From JBDTMT01 sp033764095 (GTDB taxonomy: Bacteria > Desulfobacterota > Binatia > HRBIN30 > CADEER01): a stretch of 38,610 nucleotides of DNA. The notes under the pieces were generated by a model. It was not told the DNA's origin, ran no database searches, and worked only from the letters and a program-made list of their open reading frames with translations. Positions 26,862 through 38,031 of this stretch are shown here, piece after piece. The translations under genes and the position numbers were made by a program. How positions within the stretch are numbered: position 1 is the stretch's first letter; each line of letters starts with the position of its first letter. The stretch spans positions 1 to 38,610 of the forward strand of contig JANRJF010000079.1 in NCBI GenBank assembly GCA_033764095.1, read 5' to 3'.

Positions 26862-27290
26862 CTACAACTCGCCCGCCTCGCTCGCCTCGACGGCGTGCGC
26901 GTAGCGGCCGAGGTGCTCGGCAAGCGTATGGCGGGCCGATTCGTCGAGCCGCTCGGCGGTGGTGAACAGTCGCGCCCGCTCCTCGCCGAACAGCTGCTCG
27001 ACGACGCCGCGCAACACCTTGACGTTGGCGTCGGTCGGCGTGCCGACCGCCTCGTCGAGCAGCAGGTCGATGGCGCGATGCGCGGCGAGCGCCTCGTCGA
27101 CGCCGCCCGGCTCGCGTTCGCGCACGGCCGGATAGAACACGTCCTCTTTCACCGCCGCGTGGGTCTTGAGGCGCAGCGCCAGCAGGCCCATCAGCCGCGT
27201 GCGCTGGAGGGCGTCGTCGGTGATCTCCAACTCGTCGAACAGCGACAGCACCCCGTGTTGCTGGCGCTCGAGAACATCGGTGGCGTTCAT
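26862..27290 (-). CDS. Hemerythrin HHE-domain protein
   Basis: A 142-residue helical-bundle protein of the hemerythrin/HHE cation-binding family. Candidate iron ligands are H12 (RQQHGVLSLFDEL), H44 and E48 (KTHAAVKEDVFYPAV), H71 (ALAAHRAIDLLLDE) and the Glu pair in LFGEERARLF, so a di-iron site is plausible although the last ligand is Glu-type, not His. The proteins bind oxygen, iron or nitric oxide, or respond to redox stress. The start ATG at 27290 overlaps the stop of the phospholipase D gene in an ATGA junction, so it is the second gene of that operon. Confidence 0.85.
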   Translation of the reverse strand: MNATDVLERQQHGVLSLFDELEITDDALQRTRLMGLLALRLKTHAAVKEDVFYPAVREREPGGVDEALAAHRAIDLLLDEAVGTPTDANVKVLRGVVEQLFGEERARLFTTAERLDESARHTLAEHLGRYAHAVEASEAGEL

Positions 27291-28984
27291 GCACCTCTCC
27301 CGACCGGCTTCAGGTGACGCAGCCAGCGTGCCGCGGCCCCGGTCATGGCCGCGCCGGCGGTGAGCGCCGCGTTCCAGATCGCCCGCCGGCGGCGCGGGCC
27401 GCGATCGCGCGGCCGGCCCCAGCGGGCAAGCAATCGATCGCCGAACATCGGGCGCGGCGGATCGAGCAGCGCCGCGTCGGGCACCAAGCGGTCCAGCCAC
27501 GCCTCGACCTCGGTCGCGAGCGGCCGCAGGCCGCGCTGCGGGCTGCTCAGGGTCTCGATGGTGCGAATCAGCGAGCCGTGCGCGGCGAGCGTGGCGGCGA
27601 CCCGCTCCGCCGAGTGGCCGACATGCTCGCCGACCAGGCGGTCGCGCACCGCCGCGATGCGCCGTGCACGCTCGGCGTCAGCGCCGGCCTCGATCGCCAG
27701 GTCGCATTCGCTGTCGACGCCCATCGAGCGGTTGTTGAGGTTGGCCGAGCCGATGCGCAGCAGGCGATCGTCCACCACCAGCAGCTTGGCGTGCACGGTG
27801 AGGCGCTGCTCGCCGAGACCGGCGACGTCCGGGTAGTACACGCGCAGCCGGTCGAAGCGGTCGGCGGCGCGCAGCCGGCGCATCAGCCGGGCGCGCAGCA
27901 CGCCCATCGCGGTCTGCTCCACCCAGCCCTGGCACTGGCGCGGCTGCAGGATCACCACCTCCGGGCCGTCGGGCTCGGCGAGGCGGCGGATCAGCGCCGC
28001 GCCGATCGCGTCGGAGGTCAGGTACTGGTTCTCGAAATAGAGCCAGCGCCGCGCGGCGGCGATCGCGTCGAGGTAGAGCTGTTCCACCTCGCGCACCTCG
28101 GGGTTGCCGTCGAAGGCCGGCTGGGTGCGGGCGATCGCCACGTCGACCTGCTCGAAGTCGGGCCGCACGTCGGCCGGCCACACGTCGACGTCGGGTGGCG
28201 ACGCCGCGAGCGGCTCGCCGGTCGCCTGCTCCCAGCGCTGGCGCGCCATCGCTGCGACGGCGCGCGCGGCGCCGCCGTCGACCGCGATCTGCACGTCGTG
28301 GAACGGCGGGTAGGGCCGCCCGTCAGGATCGACGCGACGGGCGTCCGTCGCGTCATGCGCGACCGTGTCCCAGCGGCAGGGGCCGAAATCGAAGCCCCCG
28401 ACGAAGGCCAGCGCGTCGTCGATGACGGCGATCTTCTGATGCTGCGCGCCGGCCGGCGGATGGTGGCTGTCGAGTCGGAAGCGGAAGCGCTCGTGGGTAA
28501 GCTGGCCGAAGCGCAGCCGCGGCAGAAACTGGCGCTCGAGCGCGTAGAGCAGCGAGAAGTCCCAGTCGAGCACCGATACGCGCAACGTCGGTGTCGCGAC
28601 CACCAGCTCCTCCAGGAAGGTGCCGATCTCGTCGGCGCGATCGGGCCGTCCATCCGGGTGCAGGCGGACGCCGCCGTGGAAGTCCCAGCCGATGAGCAGG
28701 ATGTGATGACGCGCGCGCCGCGCCGCGGCGGCGAAGGCGCTGAAGTAGGCGGCGCCGTCGACCAGCACGGCGACTCGCTCGGCCGGTTCGACGCGCCAGC
28801 AGTTGCGCCCCGGCCTGGCGATCGACGGCGCGCCCACGACCGCGCCGAGATGGATGGCGGCGGGCGGTGCGCCCGGGGCGCCGAGCCACGGTGGGCGCCG
28901 GCGCTGCGCCAGCTCGGTCGCCTCGCGCCGCTGGGTCGCCGGGGTCGCATTGGTGGGGTACGCGAACGGCCGACAATGCGTCAT
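27287..28984 (-). CDS. Phospholipase D-family protein (cardiolipin synthase-like)
   Basis: A 565-residue protein with two HKD motifs of the phospholipase D superfamily: AGAQHQKIAVIDDALAFVGG (near residue 185) and LTVHAKLLVVDDRLLRIGSA followed by NLNNRSMG (near 405-430). H, K and D of both are present, so the enzyme should be active as a phosphatidyl transferase or phospholipase. The N-terminal part has HHILLIGWDFHGGVRL. A C-terminal hydrophobic stretch (AALTAGAAMTGAAARWL) may anchor it. The first 45 residues look unstructured, and a later start is possible. It is coupled to the hemerythrin-like gene and diverges from the trehalose gene. Confidence 0.85.
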   Translation of the reverse strand: MTHCRPFAYPTNATPATQRREATELAQRRRPPWLGAPGAPPAAIHLGAVVGAPSIARPGRNCWRVEPAERVAVLVDGAAYFSAFAAAARRARHHILLIGWDFHGGVRLHPDGRPDRADEIGTFLEELVVATPTLRVSVLDWDFSLLYALERQFLPRLRFGQLTHERFRFRLDSHHPPAGAQHQKIAVIDDALAFVGGFDFGPCRWDTVAHDATDARRVDPDGRPYPPFHDVQIAVDGGAARAVAAMARQRWEQATGEPLAASPPDVDVWPADVRPDFEQVDVAIARTQPAFDGNPEVREVEQLYLDAIAAARRWLYFENQYLTSDAIGAALIRRLAEPDGPEVVILQPRQCQGWVEQTAMGVLRARLMRRLRAADRFDRLRVYYPDVAGLGEQRLTVHAKLLVVDDRLLRIGSANLNNRSMGVDSECDLAIEAGADAERARRIAAVRDRLVGEHVGHSAERVAATLAAHGSLIRTIETLSSPQRGLRPLATEVEAWLDRLVPDAALLDPPRPMFGDRLLARWGRPRDRGPRRRRAIWNAALTAGAAMTGAAARWLRHLKPVGRGA

Positions 28985-29062
28985 CGCCGGGCGGCTTCAG
29001 CAAGCCGCGCTCCAGCGCGGCGACCGGTCAGGCAGGTGCCGGGTCGGGCGCACGCAGCGCGC

Positions 29063-29092
29063 CTGGCTGTAAGAAGTACAGGCGGATCTTCC
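29063..29092 (-). promoter_or_regulatory. GGAAG-N15-TTACAG motif with central palindrome
   Basis: Minus strand: GGAAG at 29092-29088, fifteen bases, TTACAGCC to 29065, about 83 bases before the phospholipase D start at 28984. The -10-like part lies in a perfect palindrome, CTGTA-AGAAG-TACAG (29067-29081), so the plus strand reads GTACAGGCGG (29076-29085), 100 bases before the trehalose gene. One centre could thus serve both divergent genes. Confidence 0.4.
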
Positions 29093-29184
29093 AAGCCTTT
29101 CCGCCGGCGGCGCAACGAGCCTGCGCCGCGGCGCGCGTTTCTGTCGGCGGCGCGCTTGGCACGCCGCCCGCATCAATAGATGGC

Positions 29185-31404
<2,220 letters not shown>

Positions 31405-31580
31405 TGCGCCGCCGCGGCGCTCACCGGGGCCGTCCCGCCGTCCCACTGACGCTCACATCAATATCGTCGCGCGCTATCCGTGTAGCACTTTCTTTACCTA
31501 TTCATCCGGAGGTTGATGCGGCATATTGGCCTCGCGCTCACGGAGCCAGCGGCGAATTGCCGCTCTGACGCAGAAGGGCG

Positions 31581-33089
31581 ATGGACACGGCGCCGGACAC
31601 TCCAGCGGCACTGCAGGAAGCGCGGCGGATCGCCGACCGGTACCGCAGCCTGGTCGAGTCGGCACCCGATGCGATGGTCGTGGTCGACGACCAGGGGCGC
31701 ATCGTCCTACTCAACGCCCAGACCGAACGTCTCTTTGGCTATGCCCGGGAGGATCTGCTCGGCCAACCGGTCGAGACCCTGGTGCCGACGCGGACGCACG
31801 GGCGGCACCTCGATCACCGCGCCGCCTTCCTGCGCGATCCGCGCGTGCGCGCCATGGGCGCTGGTCTCGACCTCTACGGCCGGCGGCGCGACGGCAGCGA
31901 GTTTCCGGTCGAGATCAGCCTCAGTCCGATTCACACCGAGGACGGGATCATGGTGGCCAGCGCGATCCGCGACGTCACCGACCGCAAGCGCGCCGACGCG
32001 CGCTTTCGCGCCCTCCTCGAATCCGCCCCGGACGCGATGGTCATCGTCGACCACGACGGGCGCATCGAACTGGTGAACTCGCAGACCGAGCGACTGTTCG
32101 GCTACACGCGGGACGAGCTGCTCGGCAAGTCGGTCGAGATGCTCGTGCCGGCGCGCCTGCGCGGACACCACCCCAGCCATCGCGCCGCGTACTTCGCCGC
32201 GCCGCGCGTGCGACCGATGGGCGTCGGCCTCGACCTCTACGGCCTCCGCCGCGACGGCAGCGAGTTTCCGGTCGAGATCAGCCTCAGCCCGCTCGCCACC
32301 GAGGACCGGGTCCTGGTCAGCAGCTCGATCCGCGACATCACCGATCGCAAGCGCATCGAGCGGGCATTGCAGGAGAAGAACGTCGAGCTCGAGCGCGCCA
32401 ACCGCGCCAAGGACTCGTTCCTGGCGACGATGAGCCACGAGCTGCGCACGCCGCTGAACGCCGTCATCGGGTTCACCGGGACACTGCTCATGCGCCTGCC
32501 GGGCCCGCTGACCGACGAGCAGGAGCGCCAGCTGCGCACCGTGCAGAGCAGCGCCCGCCACCTGCTGTCGCTGATCAACGATCTGCTCGACCTGGCGAAG
32601 ATCGAGGCCGGCAAGGTGTCGCTCGATCTCGAGCCGGTCGACTGCCGCACGCTGCTCGACGACGTCGCCGCCACCATCCGACCGCTGGCGGCCGCCAAGG
32701 GCCTCACCCTCGAGGTCGTCGCCGCACCGGCCGCCGTCTCGCTGCGCACCGACCGGCGCGCGCTCAACCAGATCGTCCTCAACCTGGCGAGCAATGCGGT
32801 CAAGTTCACCGAACGCGGCCGCATCACGCTGTCGGTCGCGCGCGACGAGTCGGCTGACGGCGCCCGGCGCACCATCGTGCAGGTCGAGGACACCGGCGTC
32901 GGCATCGACACGACCGAGATGCGGCGGCTGTTCGAGCCGTTTCGCCAGCTCGGTTCGCGCCGGCGCGACGGCAGCGGTCTCGGGCTCCACCTCAGCCAGA
33001 AGCTCGCCGAGCTGCTCGGCGCGCGCATCGAGGTGGACAGCGACCTCGGGCGCGGCAGCCGTTTTCGGATCGCCTTTGCGGACGCATGA
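31581..33089 (+). CDS. PAS-PAS sensor histidine kinase
   Basis: A 502-residue soluble kinase with two near-identical PAS domains (about 21-134 and 142-255), each with SLVESAPDAM/ALLESAPDAMV, ETERLFGY-type NAQTERLFGY or NSQTERLFGY, and GSEFPVEISLSP, followed by DVTDRKR or DITDRKR. These look like a recent tandem duplication. A coiled linker (256-278) leads to HisKA with H286 (LATMSHELRTPLNAVIGF) and an ATPase domain (about 385-500, NLASNAVKFTERG, DGSGLGLHLSQK). No membrane helix is present, so it senses an internal signal. The receiver gene overlaps its stop by 4 bases (ATGA). A stronger GGAGG lies 65 bases upstream in another frame. Confidence 0.92.
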   Translation: MDTAPDTPAALQEARRIADRYRSLVESAPDAMVVVDDQGRIVLLNAQTERLFGYAREDLLGQPVETLVPTRTHGRHLDHRAAFLRDPRVRAMGAGLDLYGRRRDGSEFPVEISLSPIHTEDGIMVASAIRDVTDRKRADARFRALLESAPDAMVIVDHDGRIELVNSQTERLFGYTRDELLGKSVEMLVPARLRGHHPSHRAAYFAAPRVRPMGVGLDLYGLRRDGSEFPVEISLSPLATEDRVLVSSSIRDITDRKRIERALQEKNVELERANRAKDSFLATMSHELRTPLNAVIGFTGTLLMRLPGPLTDEQERQLRTVQSSARHLLSLINDLLDLAKIEAGKVSLDLEPVDCRTLLDDVAATIRPLAAAKGLTLEVVAAPAAVSLRTDRRALNQIVLNLASNAVKFTERGRITLSVARDESADGARRTIVQVEDTGVGIDTTEMRRLFEPFRQLGSRRRDGSGLGLHLSQKLAELLGARIEVDSDLGRGSRFRIAFADA

Positions 33090-33484
33090 CGCGCATCCCT
33101 GCCGAGATCGTGGTGATCGAGGACGATCCGCCCAGCCTCGACCTGATCACCTACCTGCTGCGCGCCGCGGGATATGTCGTGCACAGCGCGGTCGACGGGG
33201 CGCAGGGGCTGGCGCTGGCGCAGCGCCAGCCGCCCGACCTGCTGCTCTGCGACATCCACCTGCCGAGCCTCGACGGACTGGAGATCGCCCGGCGGCTGAG
33301 GGCCGACCCCTCCCTGCGCCACATCCCGCTCATCGCCGTCACCGCCTCGGCGATGGTCGGCGATCGGCAGGCGGTCCTGGCGGCGGGCTTCGATGCCTAC
33401 ATCGCCAAGCCCATCGTGCCGGAGGAGTTCGTCGCCCAGGTGAGCGCCGCGCTCGCGCCGGCGCAGCGTCAACCACTCGGGTAG
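33086..33484 (+). CDS. Single-domain response regulator
   Basis: A 132-residue CheY-like receiver. D13 and D14 (VVIEDDPPS) form the acidic pocket, D56 is the phosphoacceptor (LLCDIHLPSLDG), T86 the switch residue (IAVTASAM) and K108 the conserved Lys (AYIAKPIVPEEF). No output domain follows. It is translationally coupled to the PAS-PAS kinase (ATGA overlap, start 33086), so it is the natural first acceptor of its phosphate, and the next gene begins 8 bases after its stop. It thus links two kinases in one operon. Confidence 0.93.
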   Translation: MTRIPAEIVVIEDDPPSLDLITYLLRAAGYVVHSAVDGAQGLALAQRQPPDLLLCDIHLPSLDGLEIARRLRADPSLRHIPLIAVTASAMVGDRQAVLAAGFDAYIAKPIVPEEFVAQVSAALAPAQRQPLG

Positions 33485-33492
33485 GTCCGGCC

Positions 33493-35760
33493 GTGGCACA
33501 GATCCTCATCGTCGACGACGAAGCGACCAATCGCGACCTGTTGCGGACGCTGCTGACCTATCGCGGTCACCGGCTGCTGGAGGCCGCCGACGGCCTGGAG
33601 GCGATTGGAACGCTGCGCGACGCACGGCCCGACCTGGTGATCGCCGACATCCTGATGCCGACCATGGACGGCTACGAGCTGGTGCGCCGGCTGCGCGCCG
33701 ATCCGGCGGTCGCCGCGACGCCGGTCATCTTCTACACGGCGCACTACCTGGAGCGGGAGGCGCGCGCGCTGGCGCAGCAGTGCGGCGTCGAGCTGATCCT
33801 CACCAAACCGGCCGAGCCGGAGCTCATCCTGCGAACCGTCGACGCCGCGCTCGGCGCCGCCGCGCCGCCGGCGGTCGAGCCGCTGGCCGAGCAATTCGAT
33901 CGCGATCACCTGCGGGTCGTCGCCGACACGTTGGCCCACAAGGTCGAGGCGCTCGAAGCCGTCACCCAGCGGCTCGCCGCCCTGATCGACGCGGTCGAGG
34001 GCCTGGCGGTCGAGCGCGACCCGCCGGTCCTGCTGGATGGCGTGGCGCGCGCGGCGCGGCGCGTGATCGGCGCCCGCCATGCGCTGATCGCGGTGCTCGA
34101 CAACGGCACCGGTCGCTGGCGCATGCTGCGCGCGAGCGGCCTGCCGGCTGAGGTCGCCGAGCGCTTGAGCCATCCCCCGGTCGACCGCGGCGCGCTGGCG
34201 TCGCTGCTCGGCGGCGCCGCGGCGGTGCGCCGTGCGGGGCTCGAGCGGGCGTCGACCGACAGCGGCCTGCCGCCCGAGTACCCGGCGGTCGCCTCGCTGC
34301 TGGGGGTGCCGCTGTCGTCGCCCAGCCGTCGCTACGGCTGGCTCTGTCTCACCGACCGCCTCGGCGCCGCAGAGTTCAGCGCCGACGATCAGCACCTGGC
34401 CGTGACCCTCGGGTCGCTGGCCGGACGGGTCTATGAGAACGGCAGCCTCTACACCGAGGTCCAGCGTCGCGCCCAGGCGCTGGAGGCCGAGGTCGTCGAG
34501 CGCCGCGCCGCCGAGGCGACGTTGCGCGAGCGCACGCGCATGTCGCAGCTCGCCGCCGACGTCGGCACGGTGCTGACGCGCGGCGGGGCGGTCGAGGCCC
34601 TGATGCGTCGCTGTGCCGACGCGGTGGCGCGCCACCTGGGCGCCGTCGCGGTCGGCATCTGGATCGACGACGCGACGCCGGTGGCGCTCGCCGGCGCGCA
34701 TGCCGACGCGGGATTCGTCCGCACGCTCGCGCCGCTGGTCGGCCAGTGGCGCGAGGGCGCCCAACCCGCCGCGGTCGCGGTCGAGCCCGGCGCAGCGCTC
34801 GACCGCACCTGGCTGCGCGAGCGCGGCCTGGCGGACGTCGTCGCACTGCCGTTGCGGGTCGCCGACGAGGCGCTCGGCGTCCTCGCCGTCTGCGGCGCCC
34901 TGCCGTTCTCGCCCATCACGCGCGACGGACTGGCGGCGGTGGCGGACGAGATTGCCGTCGGCCTGCACCGCGCGCAGACCGCCGAGGCGCTGCAGGCCCT
35001 GAACGCGGCGCTGGAGGAGCGCGTCAGCGAGCGCACCGCCGCGCTCGATCTGGCAAACCGCGAGTTGGAGGCGTTCAGTTACTCGGTGTCGCACGATCTG
35101 CGCAGTCCGTTGCGCCACATCGACGGCTTCTCACGCCTGCTGCTCGACGAGCACGCCGCCCAGCTGAATGCCGAGGGGCGCCAGCACCTCGAGCGCATCC
35201 GCGCCGGAACCCTGCGCATGTCGCAGCTGATCGACGACCTGCTGGCGCTCGCCCGCGTCACCCGCCACGAGATGCGGCACGCCGTCGTCTCGCTCACGGC
35301 GCTCGCCGAGGCGCTCGTCGAGGGGCTGCGCGGCGGCGAGCCGGAGCGCGCCGTCGACGTGCGGATCGACGCCGGGATGAGCGCGCGCGGCGACGCCGAC
35401 CTGCTGCGGGTGGCGCTCGGCAACCTGCTGGACAACGCCTGGAAGTACTCCCGCCACACGGCGCAGGCGCGCATCGCGGTCGGCTGCGAGCGGCGCGACG
35501 GGCGGGCGGCCTACTACGTGCGCGACAACGGCGCCGGCTTCGACATGGCGCTGGCGCATCGCCTCTTCGTGCCGTTCCAGCGCCTGCACTCGGCGAGCGA
35601 GTTCGAAGGCACCGGGATCGGGCTCGCCACGGTGCAGCGCATCATCCATCGCCACGGCGGGCGCATCTGGGCCGAGAGCGCGCCGGGGCACGGCACGACC
35701 TTCTGGTTCACGCTGGAGAACGGAACGGCCAGCGAGGGGCCGCCCGCACCGGCCGCCTGA
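33493..35760 (+). CDS. REC-GAF-GAF histidine kinase
   Basis: A 755-residue soluble kinase with a receiver domain at its front. The receiver (about 1-120) has D8/D9, phosphoacceptor D52 (VIADILMPTMDG) and LTKPAEPE. Two GAF-like domains follow (about 165-325 and 350-500), separated by a coiled region (EVQRRAQALEAEVVERRAAE). A coiled coil (NAALEERVSERTAALDLANR) leads to HisKA with FSYSVSHDLRSPLRHIDGFS, the phytochrome-kinase type, and the ATPase domain (NLLDNAWKYSRHT, EFEGTGIGLATVQRIIHRHG). It starts with GTG at 33493, directly before the receiver. With the two genes before it, it forms an operon that could carry a branched phosphorelay, with its output not in view. Confidence 0.92.
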   Translation: MAQILIVDDEATNRDLLRTLLTYRGHRLLEAADGLEAIGTLRDARPDLVIADILMPTMDGYELVRRLRADPAVAATPVIFYTAHYLEREARALAQQCGVELILTKPAEPELILRTVDAALGAAAPPAVEPLAEQFDRDHLRVVADTLAHKVEALEAVTQRLAALIDAVEGLAVERDPPVLLDGVARAARRVIGARHALIAVLDNGTGRWRMLRASGLPAEVAERLSHPPVDRGALASLLGGAAAVRRAGLERASTDSGLPPEYPAVASLLGVPLSSPSRRYGWLCLTDRLGAAEFSADDQHLAVTLGSLAGRVYENGSLYTEVQRRAQALEAEVVERRAAEATLRERTRMSQLAADVGTVLTRGGAVEALMRRCADAVARHLGAVAVGIWIDDATPVALAGAHADAGFVRTLAPLVGQWREGAQPAAVAVEPGAALDRTWLRERGLADVVALPLRVADEALGVLAVCGALPFSPITRDGLAAVADEIAVGLHRAQTAEALQALNAALEERVSERTAALDLANRELEAFSYSVSHDLRSPLRHIDGFSRLLLDEHAAQLNAEGRQHLERIRAGTLRMSQLIDDLLALARVTRHEMRHAVVSLTALAEALVEGLRGGEPERAVDVRIDAGMSARGDADLLRVALGNLLDNAWKYSRHTAQARIAVGCERRDGRAAYYVRDNGAGFDMALAHRLFVPFQRLHSASEFEGTGIGLATVQRIIHRHGGRIWAESAPGHGTTFWFTLENGTASEGPPAPAA

Positions 35761-35771
35761 CCGACGCGCCC

Positions 35772-37304
35772 CTAGCGGCGGCGCACCGCCAGCCCGGCGA
35801 CCACGACCAGCGCGAGCCACCCCGGCCAATCGCCGGCGCGCGTATAGAGCGCCGGCAGCGCGAGCCAGGCGACGTCGGCGCGCAGGTTCTCCTGCGTCAA
35901 CAGGCCGCTCTGCGCGACGATGCGACCGGTCGGGTCGACCACCGCGCTGATGCCGCTGTTGGTGGCGCGCACCAGGAAACGGCGGTGCTCGACGGCGCGT
36001 AGGCGGGCCATGGCGAGATGCAGGGCTGGCTCCTGCGAATCGCCGAACCAGGCGTCGTTGGCGAGCGTGACGATCAGCTGCGCGTCGTGCGCCCGCACCT
36101 GCTGGCGCACGAAGTCGGGGCGCACCGCCTCGTAGCAGATCGGCGTCGCGATGCCGCGCCCGGCGAAGGCAACGGCGGCCTGCTCGCCGGCGGCGGCAGC
36201 GGCAAAGTGCGACGGGCTGTCGAAGCGCGACGCCAGCCCGGGCAGCCAGCTGGCGAACGGCACGAACTCGGTGAACGGGATCAGCAGATGCTTGCGGTAG
36301 GCGCTGCGGATGACGCCGTCGGGCTCGACCAGGAGCGCCGCGTTGTAGACGCGCGGCGGCGCGGTGGCGGGATCGACGAAGACGCCGCCGAACAGCAGCG
36401 CGGCGGGCAGGTCCTGCCGCACCAGGCCGGCGTCGAGCGGCAGCGGGCCGCGCAGGCCGCGCGTGTAGACCGTTTCCGGCCACACCACCAGGTCGACCGG
36501 CCCGGCGGCGAGCAGCGCGCGCGTCTGCTCCAGGTAGCGCGCGTGATCGCGCGCCGCGCGCATCCCCTTCTCCTGCACGCCGAGGTTGCCCTGGACGATG
36601 CCGACGCGCAGCCCCGGCGCGCGCGCCACCGCGTCGTCCACCACGGCCATGCGCCGGGCGCCGTAGAGCGCGGCCGCGGCGACCACGAGCAGCGCCGCGG
36701 CGACCACGCCGGGCTGCCAGGCGCCGTCGCGCCCGCGCCGCCAGCATTCGAAGACGGCGGCGTTGCACAGCGCGACGAGCGCGCTGAGCAGCAGCGGGCC
36801 GCCGAGGTCGCTGATCTGCAGCAGCAGCACCCATTCGCCGAGGGCGTGGCCGAGGTAGACCGGAAACAGCAGCGGATAGCCCCACTCGACCACCAGCAGG
36901 GTCGGCACGCCGGCCAGCGCGGCGCCGTGTCCGCGCCGCCGCAGCCAGACGAAGGCGAGCGCGTAGAGCGCGTAGCGCAGCGCGAACCAGCTCGCATCGG
37001 CGAGCCACAGCGCGCCGCCGAGCCAGACGTTGCCGGCGAGAAAGACGTCGACGACGCGCCAGATCCACAGGTAGCCGCCGGCGTACGACACCCAGCCGAA
37101 GACGGCACCGAGCCCGGCCGCGCACCACAGCCGTCCGCGCGCCGCGTCGAGCCCGCGCCACAGCGGCACCAGGCAGACCAACGCCAGCGGCCAGATGCCG
37201 AAGCCGACGAAGCCGAGGAAGTGCAGCACGCCGCCGAGCGCGGCGAGCAGGACGGCGCGCGCCGGGGAGCGGCTCACCCGGCGGGTGTGGCCGGGGGAGT
37301 GCAT
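35772..37304 (-). CDS. lnt: Apolipoprotein N-acyltransferase
   Basis: A 510-residue inner-membrane enzyme that adds the third acyl chain to lipoproteins in diderm bacteria. Six or so membrane helices fill residues about 15-215. The periplasmic nitrilase-like domain holds the catalytic triad: Glu in DLVVWPETVYTRG, Lys in YRKHLLIPFTEFVPF and Cys in IATPICYEAVRPDF. The last helix ends VVVAGLAVRRR. All three residues are intact. The start is uncertain: ATG at 37304 overlaps the ankyrin gene by 31 bases, whereas GTG at 37277 overlaps its TGA by four bases (GTGA) and would give a more typical N-terminus. The first enzyme of the lipoprotein route, Lgt, is not in the window. Confidence 0.92.
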   Translation of the reverse strand: MHSPGHTRRVSRSPARAVLLAALGGVLHFLGFVGFGIWPLALVCLVPLWRGLDAARGRLWCAAGLGAVFGWVSYAGGYLWIWRVVDVFLAGNVWLGGALWLADASWFALRYALYALAFVWLRRRGHGAALAGVPTLLVVEWGYPLLFPVYLGHALGEWVLLLQISDLGGPLLLSALVALCNAAVFECWRRGRDGAWQPGVVAAALLVVAAAALYGARRMAVVDDAVARAPGLRVGIVQGNLGVQEKGMRAARDHARYLEQTRALLAAGPVDLVVWPETVYTRGLRGPLPLDAGLVRQDLPAALLFGGVFVDPATAPPRVYNAALLVEPDGVIRSAYRKHLLIPFTEFVPFASWLPGLASRFDSPSHFAAAAAGEQAAVAFAGRGIATPICYEAVRPDFVRQQVRAHDAQLIVTLANDAWFGDSQEPALHLAMARLRAVEHRRFLVRATNSGISAVVDPTGRIVAQSGLLTQENLRADVAWLALPALYTRAGDWPGWLALVVVAGLAVRRR

Positions 37305-38005
37305 GCGCCGGGGGCGGAACGGTCGTACGCCGTGCGCCCCTCCTGATCGCGCAGCGCGGGGTCGGCGCCGTGCGCCAGCAGCACCGTCGCCACCGGGGTG
37401 TTGCCCTTGGCGCAGGCGACGATCAGCGGCGTATCGGCGAATTGATCCTTCGCATTCGGGTCGGCGCCGCGCACCAGCAGCAGCGCGACGGTCTCCGGCT
37501 GGTTGCCGAGCGCGGCGTGGAAGAGCGCGGTGCGCTGCTGCACGTCGCGGCGGTCGACCAGCGCGCCCTGGTCGAGCAGGAAGCGCACCACCTCCAGCTG
37601 GCCGGTGGCGGCGGCGAAGCTGAGCGCGGTGCGGCCGCCGGTGTCGGGCTCGTCCACCGCCGCGCCCCTGTCGTGCAGCCAGCGCACGAGCTCGCGGTCC
37701 TGCGCCTCGAGCACCGCCAGCAGCACCACGCCGCGGCCGATGTCGTCGCGCGCGCCGAGCGGCGCGCCAAGTTCCAGGGCGCGCGCGATGGTCGGCCGGT
37801 CGCCGCGGCGCACCGCGTCGAGCAGCCGCTGCTCGATGGTGAACGGCTCCGGTTTGCGCGGCTCGCCGAGGCCGAGGGCGAGGTTCTGCGCGGCGTGCGG
37901 CGCGGCGGCCAGCGGCGTCGGCGTCGCCGCCGGCGGCGGCTCGCCGCGGCACCCGACCAGCAGCGCACACGCCAGCGCCGTCAGGCAGGCCGGGCGGCTG
38001 CGCAC
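37274..38005 (-). CDS. Ankyrin-repeat lipoprotein
   Basis: A 243-residue protein with a lipoprotein signal: VRSRPACLTALACALLVGCR, where LLVGC is a lipobox with the Cys near residue 19. After a Pro/Ala-rich linker come about five ankyrin repeats (from about residue 55), such as DEPDTGGRTALSFAAATGQL with EVVRFLLDQGALV, and TPLIVACAKGNTPVATVLLA followed by HGADPALRDQEGRTA. It should sit on an outer or inner membrane facing the periplasm and bind a protein partner. The start is taken as GTG at 38005, because the frame has no nearer ATG and this start gives a full signal. Its stop overlaps lnt, so the lipoprotein-modifying enzyme is encoded directly after a lipoprotein. Confidence 0.75.
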   Translation of the reverse strand: MRSRPACLTALACALLVGCRGEPPPAATPTPLAAAPHAAQNLALGLGEPRKPEPFTIEQRLLDAVRRGDRPTIARALELGAPLGARDDIGRGVVLLAVLEAQDRELVRWLHDRGAAVDEPDTGGRTALSFAAATGQLEVVRFLLDQGALVDRRDVQQRTALFHAALGNQPETVALLLVRGADPNAKDQFADTPLIVACAKGNTPVATVLLAHGADPALRDQEGRTAYDRSAPGACTPPATPAG

Positions 38006-38031
38006 GCGCGGCCGGCACGACGACCGGGAGG

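Noticed and set aside
31508..32076. GGAGG followed by ATG at 31516 and a 187-codon frame overlapping the PAS-PAS kinase.
   Set aside because: The spacing is only three bases, and from 31581 on the frame is an Arg-rich shadow of the PAS domains. A leader role cannot be excluded but has no support.
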